Source: Sabellastarte sp. h YS-2021
Lineage: Eukaryota; Annelida; Polychaeta; Sabellida; Sabellidae
Length of the DNA: 64,000 nt
NCBI GenBank assembly: GCA_964017235.1
Contig: OZ024934.1
Coordinates: 86,952,706-87,016,705, forward strand
Direction of reading: 5' to 3'
Shown here: piece after piece, positions 1 through 12,000 of the stretch
Position numbering within the stretch: the first letter of the stretch is position 1
How the letters are laid out: every line of letters starts with the position of its first letter
Made by a program: the position numbers and the translations under genes
Notes under the pieces: generated by a model
Database searches by the model: none
What the model saw: the letters and a program-made list of their open reading frames with translations, nothing else
What the model was told of the DNA's origin: nothing

Positions 1-3000
1 TCTTACCCATGCAACCATAACCTGTAACATTAACCACTAGGTCACTTGTGAACAATTGCATGCAGTAATACCAATTCCTCAAATTCCCTGATTTAAAGAT
101 GAACCTATTGAAAAAAGCACAGAATCTGGCACATTTTTTGTGCAAACTAAATTGCTCAACTAATATAAGTTTGTTATAACAGTGCATTGAATTTTAATGA
201 ATAAGCCAATCACAGATCAGTGTCTCTAATTGTTATACTGGTATATTTGGGAACAAACTGCACTCCAATTATACCCTAAATTGTGGTTATTAATTCTATA
301 TTGATGTTGTAATGCCTCTTACCTGTACATCCATCACCTGTAACATTAACCACAAGGTCCCCGTCACACACTGTGCAGATATTATATGCTGAACACTCTG
401 AGCAATTGACCATTGCATCTGCACATTCTGAAAATAACAATGAAGTTTTATTTTTTTTCTCTATGACGTAATTATCTCAATTAGCTGTACAGCACTGAAA
501 AGAAGACTTCAACATAACATTTAGTGCATTTTGTGGCCATTTAAAAAGTAAGAAAACAGAAGACGAAAGAGTTAAATCAACTTGAACAGTACTATTATTT
601 GTCTTGAGATTGTAAAATTAAACAACCCTAACATAAATCTCTGTAATAGTTAATGCATTTTGAGACTGTTCTTCAGTAATCAATTTTGTTTGAAATAATT
701 TAACTACAAGTGCAATTCCTTATTTCTAATAGTATTTCATTTTACCTATGCATCCATCACCTGTACCATTCACCACAAGGTCCCAATCACATGCTGTGCA
801 AAGGTTGTATGCTGAACATTGTGAACAATTAAGCATTGCATCTGCACATTCTGAAATGACAATGATATTTCGGTATTTTAATACAATGCAATTATATCTT
901 TCAGACTGACTGAACTTTGTACAATCACTGGTGAATTTTGCATACAAATAAAATTTAAGCATCAAGAAACAAACAGTTCAATAAACTGCACTTAAAATTA
1001 GCCTCTTTCTGGATATAAATCAAACTAGTTCCTTCGAATTGCAGGAAACATTTCTGCATTGTTCTGTATTGCATCTTACCTGTACATCCATCATTTGTAC
1101 TATTAACCACTAGGTCTCCATCACATGCTGTGCAAATATTATATGCTGAACATTCCGAGCAATTAAGAATTACATCTGCACATTCTAAAATCACAATAAA
1201 CATTGACATGCAATTACATTATTTATACATATATTGAATTTAAAACAAAGCTACAAGTTGATATATGTTTCATTTTGTTTAATGTATAATGTAGGAATTT
1301 TGAGACAAGGGATAAAAATAGCATCAGAGATGCCCATACCCCACAGCCTGGGGAAAGAGTTTTCAACACCAGGACATAGAAGTAGTAAAACAGTACAAAG
1401 ACCAGAATACTTTTAACTCAGTGTCACTTATATAAAGGTCTAAATAATGTTTAAGTAGAGAAAATAACATCTAAGAGAAAGAAAATGTATGTAAAGATAA
1501 AGTACTAAAACAAGACAATTCAATAGCAAGATGACAGCATTAATCAGTAAACTAAAAAATATGAAGCTGTAAAATTTATTAATTGGAGAATAGCTGTCAA
1601 TGGAAATAGCATAATTATGTAAAAGTGCATATAATAATTAGTTGCAGCAATCCATATATCCTTGTCATAAGAGAAAGATGTCTCAAATACGGCAGATGAA
1701 CACACTTTAGCAGATCAAAAAGGTCACACCGTGATGCACACATACATTTACATACACCCCCTAACCAATGTCCCTACCAAGTGTCAACCTTCTACACATT
1801 ATGGAATCCAAGAAATAGCCCAGACAAGATTTTTTATGTCAAGATCACTACGGCAAGGTCAAAGGTCAAATCAAGGTCACATCATGACGAGGCACACCTA
1901 CACCTCCTAACCTGTGTTCCTACCAAGTATCAACTTCCCACACCTTATGGTTTCCGAGATATAGCCCGGACAAGATTTTATAGGTCAAGGTCACTACAGC
2001 AAGGTCAAAGGTCAAATTAAGGTCAGACCATGATGTTGCACACCTACACCCCCTAACCAATGTCCCTACCAAATATCAACTTCCTACACCTTACGATTTC
2101 TGAGATATAGGCCGGAAAAGATTTTATAGGTCAAGGTCACTACGCCCAGGTCAAAGGTCAAATCAAGGTCACACCATGATGAGGCACACCTACATCCCCT
2201 AACCAATGTCCCTACAAAGTATTAACTTCCTTCACCTTACGGTTTCTAAGATACAGCCCGGACAAACTTCTTCCCGACACCCGCCCACCCGACTGCCCAC
2301 CCACCCATCCAGACACCATGGGTGAAAGCAATAACCCAACAGCCCTTAAGGGTTACAAGTGATTTACTCAAAGCCGAATCATCAAAGTAGCTATACCTCA
2401 GTTAGTTATAGAGCTAAAGCTCTGAAGATTTACCATAAAGAGAAAAAATCAAAATGTTGCTGAACAACTTATTCAACAAAACCATTGTGAGTATAACAGA
2501 AAAAAGCCATTTACTCATTTCCCGCTCTTTTAAACACAGCAAATAGCTATTACTCATTTAGCTATTAAGAAAGTGAAACATTAAATTACTTTCTATGAGT
2601 ATGGAAGCTACAAATATGTTTTAAACATTATAAGAAAGCTACTGTACCCCTTAATATTTATACATTTCTAAGCTGATTTTTTTATTATTTTGGTCAGTAT
2701 AGACTACTGGCATTAATTAATAAGTAATCCTTGTGTATGAACTTAGTTTAGATATCTTTGTTTTCTCTTGTGATAAAATTTTAAAATGTTTATCACTCAT
2801 GCAATTTTCCTATAGAATATTTTGAACTTAATTCTACTTTTTGGGGTAATTTATTTTACCTGTGCATCCATCACCTGTAGCATTAACTACAAGACCACCA
2901 TCACATGCAGTGCAAATATTATATGTTGAACATTGTGAGCAATTGGCCATTGCATCTGCACATTCTAAAATAGCAATCATGTTACTTTCCCTAAAATGCA

Positions 3001-6000
3001 ATTATGCCATTGAGACATACAGAACTGAAAACAGAAGCACAAAATTTAGTATTTGCTGCCTTATGTATGCATATATAAATTGAAAAATTAGAAAATAAAG
3101 TTAAAATAACTGGAGCTCTCATGTATGTTTGAGTTGTAAGCAATAAAACAATAAGACGTAAATGTCTGCAACTGTAGGTATATAGGAAGATCCCCTGCAT
3201 TCAGAATAAGTCTTTACTAAGTATTATTTAACCCACTTTCTTTGCATTTTTTAATTATGTTTTTGTTGTAATAAATCATACCTATGCATCCATCACCTGC
3301 ACCATTAACCACAAGGTCCCCATTACATGCAGAGCAATTATTATATGCTGAACACTGTGAGCAATTAAGCATTGCATCTGCACATTCTGAAATGATAATA
3401 AGGTAAACACATTAAAACTACTTTCAAACAACACATATGATACCCATCAGAGATAAATGTGTTACTGCTCTCAGAACAATCCTCTTACTAAGCTTGATTA
3501 GACACAGGTTTCCCAAAGTGTAGTAAGTAAGTCTGAACTTCTTTGCAATGTATCTTAAATGCGCATCCACCACCTGTACTATTAACAACAAAGTTGCCAT
3601 CACATGCTGTACAAATGTTACAAAGGTCAAATCAAACACCTACACCCCCTAACCAATGTCCCTACCAAGTATCAACTTTATACACATTACGGTTTCTGAG
3701 ATATAGCCCAGACAAGATTTTCAAACTCAAGGTCACTACGGCAAGGTCAAAGGTCAAATCAAGGTCAGACCATGACGTTGCATCCCTACACCCCCAACCA
3801 ATGTCCCTACCAAGTATCAACTTCCTTCACCCTACGATTTCTGAGATACAGCCTGGACAAACTTCTTCCTGCCACCCGCCCACCTGACCGCGTGCCTGCC
3901 CATCTGGACACCATGGGTGAAAACAATTCCCGACAGCTCTTTAGGTCTGTCGGGTAAAAACTACTAGAGCTATCAGCTGCATTGAGGTTCAAAACAACAA
4001 AACAAACAAACATGTTGATATTTTGGAACTTAATACACTCAAAATATGGTCACAACTTAGTAATATTCGATGCACTTAAAATGCAGTAAACAGATTTTAA
4101 GCTTTGTAACAATTTATGTTACCTGTACATCCATCACCTGTAGCATTAACTACAAGACCACCATCACATGCTGTGCAAATGTTATATGCTGAACATTGTG
4201 AGCAATTAAACATTGCATCTCCACATTCTGAAAGAACAATAGCTTAAGGTTATATTGGTGCTTGCAAATTTGGTTGTAAAGAAATTTTCTTTGACTTCAC
4301 TCTAAAGCTCAAATTTCTGTAGTCATTGGTGAAATTCTAGAACAGTATCAACAAGCTAAATGCAAGATTACCAAAAAAATAGTTGTCCATTGTGATTTAA
4401 TGAAGCCAAATTACCAGGAAACCTAAATTAATGAAACAAAAGTTAAACTTTTGTCTGGTGTAGTGATAAAAGAGCTCAGATTTGTGGCCAGATGAATAAT
4501 GTATCCACCAGAAAAGGACAGCTAACATTGTTTTGATGATAAATGGAATTTTTAATGAGTAAGAATTGATTAAGAACTTTTTAAGAGATCTTAGAGAATA
4601 GTCCTCAGTACCCTGAGGTTGCAAAACCTGCCCGAAATTGCTCTATCTCTTGCAGTTTTTGAGATGAATAACATTTTCCATTTCCAAAATTCAAGCAGAT
4701 GTCCGAAATGCAGAAAGGTCTTAATTTTGCAGAAGTCCTAGAGAAGAAGCCATTAGTACCCTAGGAAACCCTAACAAACCTCTAAATTGAATAATTTTGA
4801 AAATAAAAGTGACTTACTCATTGGCAAAATGTCAAAGTAGCTATTAGTCTGTTAGCATTATAGCCACAGCTCTAAAAATTTGTCATGACACAGAACATCA
4901 AAAAGTAGATAAACAACATATTTGATAAAAACCTCTAAATTGAATACTTTTGAAGTTACAAGTGACTTACTTATTAAATAACAAGCAGCTATTTCTCAGT
5001 TAGAGCTATAGCTCTAATAATTTGCAATGACACAGAGTTACAAGCAAACTTACTTTCTGTCAAAATGTCATATAGGTATTACTGAAAATATGTCAGTACA
5101 AAGATTGTGAAAAAGTAGGTGAAAAACATATTTCACAAAAATGCTCTACATTCAATAGTTTTGTAGTTACAAGTGATTTACTCAAAGCCGAATCATCAAA
5201 GTAGCTATACCTCAGTTAGTTATAGAGCTAAAGCTCTGAAGATTTACCATAAAGGGAAAAAATCAAAATGTTGCTGAACAACTTATTCAACAAAACCATT
5301 GTGAGTATAACAGAAAAAAGCCATTTACTCATTTCCCGCTCTTTTAAACACAGCAAATAGCTATTACTCATTTAGCTATTAAGAAAGTGAAACATTAAAT
5401 TACTTTCAATGAGTATGCAAGCTACAAATATGTTTTAAACATTATAAGAAAGGTACTGTACCCTTTAATATTTATACATTTCTAAGCTGATTTTTTATTA
5501 TTTTGGTCAGTATAGACTACTGGCATTAATTAATAAAAACACATGTAATCCTTGTGTATGAACTTAGTTTAGATATCTTTGTTTTCTCTTGTGATAAAAT
5601 TTTAAAATGTTTGTCACTCATGCAATTTTTCTATTGAATATTTTGAACTTAATTCTACATTTTTGTGGTAATTTATTTTACCTGTGCATCCATCACCTGT
5701 AGCATTAACTACAAGACCACCATCACATGCAGTGCAAGTATTATATGTTGAACATTGTGAGCAATTGGCCATTGCATCTGCACATTCTAAAATAGCAATT
5801 ATGTTACTTTCCCTAAAATGCAATTATGCCATTGAGACATACAGAACTGAAAACAGAAGCACAAAATTTAGTATTTGCTGCCTTATGTATGCACATATAA
5901 ACTGAAAAATTAGAAAATAAAGTTAAAATAACTGGAGCTCTCATGTATGTTTGAGTTGTAAGCAATAAAACAATAAGACATAAATGTCTGCAACTGTAGG

Positions 6001-9000
6001 TATATAGGAAGATCCCCTGCATTCAGAATAAGTCTTTACTAAGTATTATTTAACCCACTTTCTTTGCATTTTTAATTATGTTTTTGTTGTAATAAATCAT
6101 ACCTATGCATCCATCACCTGCACCAGTAACCACAAGGTCCCCATTACATGCAGAGCAATTATTATATGCTGAACACTGTGAGCAATTAAGTATTGCATCT
6201 GCACATTCTGAAATGATAATAAGGTAAACACATTAAAACTACTTTCAAAAATCTTCTTACTAAGCTGGATTAGCACAGGTTTCACAAAGTGTAGTAAGTA
6301 AGTCTGAACTTCTTTGCAATGTATCTTAAATGTGTATCCACCACCTGTACTATTAACAACAAAGTTGCCATCACATGCTGTACAAATGTTATAAGGTGAA
6401 CATTGTGAACAATTAGGCATTGTATCTGCACATTGCAGAAACAAACCGTTAAGCAACAATTTGAGGTTTTAGTTGTGAAGTCTCTGAGATAAATGTCTGC
6501 AGTGTAGATTATGTTAGGGCTCGAATAATTCAGAATAAACCCCTTATTAAAGATCATTTATCCCAGTTCTCTGAACTATAATAATGCTTAACTTTGTTGT
6601 AATGTATCTTACCTGTGCATCCATCCCCTACTTCATTAACAACAAGGTCCCCGTCACATTCTGTACAAATATTGTATGCCAGACATTGTGAGCAGTTAAG
6701 CATTGCATCTGCACAACCTGAAGAAACAATGAAATTGAGCAACATGACATCAGTAAAATTTGTGTGAACATAAAAATAAGACGTGGATCAAAGATTAAAG
6801 TCTGAGATTGAATGCAACATATATTTTGTACTTTTTATAGCGCTTAATCTCTGTCAAAGCAAACGCTAAGGCACAACATCAGAAACCAATTCAGTAATCA
6901 TTATTCCATAGACATAGTCAAGTTGATACCACTGAGACACTAGATAATTTATGTGCTAAGCAGGGAATGCTCTTTTGAAGAGATAAACTTTTTTGCGCTT
7001 TCCTGAAGCAGGCAAGACTTGTGGCAGAGCGAATATCATTAGGTAAATGATTCCAAACTGTGGGTTTGCATCAAATGCAAAGCTATGGCCGAATAGTTTT
7101 GTGGATTTATGTACTAATCGGTAGAATTGATAAACCTCCAGGAACCTTTCATCTGGACAGTTGTATCTTGTCTTATATCTTCCACAATGAATAGACAGAA
7201 CAAAGGTTATGTCCAAGCGATTAAATGACAAAGTTGTTAGCTACTAGGCCATTCACCTTCTGATATATAGACAAAGACATAATGACAGCTATTATATTTA
7301 TTTATTCATTTGGATTTTAATGTCGCTTTCAACACATTGTATAGGTCATATCACAACAGGCAGTTTTATGGGCAGAGGAAACCAGTACATATAGTTGATC
7401 AAGGCTCTGTACTGTAAACTGCCAACCAACGGCTTCCCACTTGAGGTTGGGCCGGGAAGCGAACCCCGATCTCAGAGGTGGGAGGCGAGATTGTTACCAC
7501 CCTGCCACCATGGTCCTCTACAGCTATTATGTACATTTAGACATCTTCCTATAAATTATAGTGAACAACTGCAAATTATTGCGGTAAGACATCTTACCTG
7601 TGCATCCATCACCTGTACCATTAATTACAAGATCCCCATTACATGCAGAGCAATTATTATATGCTGAACATTCTGAACAATTAAGCATTGCATCTGCACA
7701 TTCTGAAATAACAATGAGGTTATGTTATTTTCTATGTATTTAGACATACAGAGCAATTAAGCATTGTGTCTTCACATTCTGTAACAAGAAAAAGCTATAT
7801 TTTTCTTTATAATAAAATTACATCCTTACGAGGATAGAAGAGGATAGAACTGACTACAACAAATAATGACATAAAATTTGGTACACTTTGTATGTAACAT
7901 TTAAGACTTTTAAAATTGTTATTTGTCTTTTTAAGGCCAAGCTATAAAACAACCAGATCTGCCATGTATATTGGATTTGCAAACCAAAAGGAAGGCAAAT
8001 ATTAATGTCTATAATTGTTGATATATATTTAACCCATAAAATGAATTATCCCTTTACAATGACAATATAATCTCTATTTAAAATCATTACCCAACTTTGC
8101 AGAAATTTTGAATCTGCATATGGAAATCCCCGAAAAATGTTAATAAGTCTGATGGTATTTTACTTGCCATTGTCTTCACCTTATTTGGTAAAATTCGATC
8201 ACAGAAATGTATGATTGTTGCAAATGTCCACCAACTATTGATAATGTCTTGAAACTGGGAATTTCAATAGCTCTAATAAACACAGGGATCACATTTGGCA
8301 GTTCCATTGTTCTTTTGTGTACACTTTATTAATTAGTTTTCAGTCTGATTATTTATTGCAGCATAATGTCAAATTTCAAACTTCAAAAATCAAAGACATT
8401 TCAAGACATTGAAAGAAGTGGAGCTGTGTGTGGCAATCTGTGATTCTTGAAAGGTCATGTTTACTTGGAGTGCAAAGAATAGGTATGGTTTGGAGAGTGT
8501 ACCCAAAGAATCATGAATCAATGATAACTCTACTTGCCAATGGGATTGAAATCGGAGAACAGAGAGTGGGTGTTTTCAGCAACAACCCAGTGAGAGCCAA
8601 ATTGGTCCCTGGATAAACTGAAGAAAATGTAATGAAATTACCATAAAAGACTTGCCTATTTCAAAAGGAAACAAGGGTTTTGAAAAGTTCTTAATGACAC
8701 AAGGGATAAAATTAAGGTCACCAGTTGAATATGCAAAGGCTAGAATGAATTAACCAAATGGTTAAATGATGATCGAACAGTTTCTGTGGACAGCTTTAGT
8801 GATCCATTGCCAAAAGTTACCTGGATTGGGGACTGTAAAGTACGCATCTTTCACAGAGGGCAACCAAAAAGAGTGATCAAGTGCATACATTGCTTACAGG
8901 AAGAACACTTCAGATCACAGTGCACAAATGAGCAAGTTTGTGTTGTGTACAAGATGGATAGCCATAGGCCAGGAGACTCTAAATGTTTTGGTACTGCCAA

Positions 9001-12000
9001 GCAACCACACAGGACAGTTACTGTATTTTCAGGCAAAGAAAACCCTCTAAGCAACTTCTTTCCCTGTGAGCTTAGAGTTTTGGGGGATAATCCATAAATC
9101 AGCTAGACATGCTTATCAGTATGCAAAAGCACAGCAAGCAGGAAAGAATAAAATAGCTGAATTCTACAAGCAAACTCCACTTCAGGCAGATAGAAGCCAA
9201 ATCCCTGCCATACAACCCAAACTGGACAAACAGGAAAGAGAGTGTGATGTTAGAAATTCTGTCAGAAAAGATGAAGAGCTCATGAATGTAGACAATGTTC
9301 TAGCTGAAGGTGTGCCAGGAGATATGTACTGGTCAACAGGACTTACAAAAGAACAATCATTACTGGTAAAAAAGAGCAGCTGGCCAGGAAAGCTACTGAC
9401 TGAAATAAGAGAAAGTCACAAGAAAAAGTTGAAACAGAATAAACATTCAAACCTGACACAGCAAAGTGAGGAAAGTGACTCAGAATGAAAAGTATTTTGC
9501 CTGCTATGATAGAGTGAATTTTAGAATGCCTTATTATTTTGTACTAGTATTTAATTCTATTACTGTTTTTGTAAAACTGTGTAAATATGACAATGTCTCA
9601 AGAATTTAAAATACTGTCATACAACTGCCATGGGTTAAATGATTATGCTAAGAGAAGAAAGTTGTTTTCTTGGTTTGAAAGTCAAACATTAGATATTATA
9701 ATGTTACAAGAAACATTCTGTACTGACAAACTAGAGCCATATATGAGAGCAAGCTGGAAAGGTAAAGTTAAACTATCTTTGACTGATTCCTCTCATAGTA
9801 GAGGGGTGGCTATACTGTTTCATAAAAAATTTGCCGGAATTATACTTGATTCTTATTCTTTGAAAGATGGACTTATCATTGCAAATGTTGAGCTTGCTGG
9901 AGAAATGTTATCTCTGGTATCTTTGTATGCTCCTAATAATGAATCTGACAAAATAATCTTCTTCTAAAGTTAGTGATAAAATTGATAAAAACAGACTGTA
10001 ATAATTTATTTAATTTGTCATACAATGGATGGATTCCGACAGACTTAAAATGAATAGCTCAAAACTGAATTTATCCTTTTTGGTCATCCAAAGCAATTGA
10101 AAAACTGGTCTTCAAACTATTTAAAGGTGTCTGGTAAAGATCTAAGTTTAAGTGTTGATATAAGATATCTGTGAGTCTACTTAGACAGTCAACTTAGCTT
10201 TAAACAACACATTACCCACAAGTGCAAAGTAGTTTGCTAAACATTCACAGATTCAGGAACATCAGATCTGCTCTCACAAAAGAAGCCACTCATACCCTTG
10301 TTTTAGGTTTGGTTACAACACATCTGGATTTTTGCAACAGTGTACTGTTTGGCCTACCAAAAAATTTAAATCAAGAAATTGCAAAGAGTTCAAAATATAG
10401 CTGCCAAATTAGTCCTCAACAGAACAAAATATGAAAGTTCAACAGAATTCAGAAAGTAGCTGCACTGGCTTCCAATTGCTGCCAGGATTGAGTTCAAGAT
10501 AATTGTGCTAGTCTACACATGCCTACACGGAAATGCTTCAGAATATCTGCAACAAATCCCGACTCCTAAACCAGTGCTCAGAGAAGGACTCAGATCCTCT
10601 ACTTTTACAAACAATCTTTATGTACCAAAAACAAGTCGACACACATTTGCATCAAGATCTTTCAGTGTGAGCCACCCATCATTGTGGAATGAGCTACCCT
10701 ACAACATAAAGGAATGTACAAATCTGAAAATTTCCAGACCTATCTCTTTAAGAAATATTATAGATAAGCTTCCATGTAAATGTGCATTTGAAACAGGATT
10801 GTAAAAATGCACAATATCAAATGCAATATGTTATGTTTTTATGTTATGTTACAATTTAAATAATTTAATTGTCGGTGGGGATTTCAATACTTGCCTAAGG
10901 GTTATTGACAGGTTACCAGTAGCTGCTAAAAAAGAGTGTAGCACTGGATCACTCAAAAACTTGTTACAATCTTGTAACTTAATGGATGGCTGGAATACTA
11001 AAAACCCATCTAATCTAGGATTTACGTACTTTGATAAAAAAAATGTCACAGTAGACTTGACTATTTTATGATAGGTAAAAATTCATCATTTTAATTTAAA
11101 AATATACAAATTACCCAAAAAGTACAAGATTTAAATGTACTTGATCATAGTGCTGTAAAAGTAACATTTTCATTGACAACACATCAGAAAGGAAAGGGTT
11201 ACTGGAAATTAAATAACAGTGTATTAAATTTATTTAATTTGGGTTTTACGTTGCTTTCAACACTGTACAGAGTATATAAGTGGTATCTATGAGACAATAA
11301 ATTCCACAATGAATACTTACCTGAAATTAGATTCACACCAACTCTTATGGGAAATTATAAAGGTTAATATTAAAGAATTTAGTATACACTACTGCAAAGC
11401 AAAAGCTAAAATATTGCTAGATAACTGTAATGATATGCAATTAGAATTAGATACTAATAATAATGATATTTCTCATTATCTGATTCAAAACACCTGATGC
11501 TGATAGAAATACACTCCACTCATTATATTTAAGAAAGGAAGAATTAGAAATTATTTTAAATAAAAGATATGGTGATAAAGCTAAGGGATATTGCATCAGG
11601 TCAAAGGCCATATGGATTAAAGAATGAGAGGTAGGATCCAGATATTTCTTGGGGTTAAAATGAACCAAGAAGAAACCTTAATGATAAAGATAGGAAGCTT
11701 TGTGATAATACAATTTCAAAAACTGAACTTCATGAAGCAGTTGAAAGTCTTAAATCTAATAAATCACCTGGTATTGACGGTCTAACTCCTGAATATTATA
11801 AAAAATTATGGCCAAACTTAGAAAAAGCTTATGTGAATATGTTGTAGGAATCATTTGTTAAAGGCATCTTGCCAATCTCAACAGGTAAAGCTGTTTTAGC
11901 ATTAATTCACAAGAAAGGGGAAAGGGAAAAACCTACTGACTAATTATAGACCAATAAGCTTTAACAATTATGATTATCTAATCTAATCCAATCTACTGCT

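Larger units (their letters stand above)
300..2340. repeat. Large older duplication, copy A (modules 17, 16, spacer, 146-bp array)
   Basis: Order of parts is module, intron, module, about 500-bp spacer, 146-bp tandem array. The same order is found at 14790-16735. Introns match clearly, for example around 470-740 against 14940-15215 and 1310-1700 against 15440-15800. Module 15 is extra in this copy. Confidence 0.8.
2352..3621. repeat. Segmental duplication, copy 1 (modules 14 and 13 plus truncated exon)
   Basis: Nearly identical in long stretches to 5167-6391, in the same orientation. Differences are mostly single bases, an 11-bp gap near 2717 (the extra bases are in copy 2) and about 50 bp near 3427-3480 absent from copy 2. 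The left limit is the word GTTACAAGTGATTTACTC; the right limit is the fusion to the 146-bp repeat. Confidence 0.9.
5167..6391. repeat. Segmental duplication, copy 2 (modules 11 and 10 plus unspliceable exon)
   Basis: Partner of 2352-3621. This copy keeps the complete 105-bp fossil exon at 6330-6434, so it shows the state before truncation. Confidence 0.9.

Noticed and set aside
726..1209. Minus-strand open frames running beyond the module exons into introns
   Set aside because: The extensions start at consensus donors and acceptors, differ between copies and are not conserved; the coding part is the 105-bp exon only.
1735..2350. CRISPR-like array
   Set aside because: Units are 146 bp, degenerate and contiguous without unique spacers, in a eukaryotic intron.
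2862..3083. Plus-strand ORF with a repeated MHPSPVALTTRPPS start, also at 5684 and similar ones at 7395 and 14775
   Set aside because: It is the antisense of the module exons; the repetition comes from the exon repeats.
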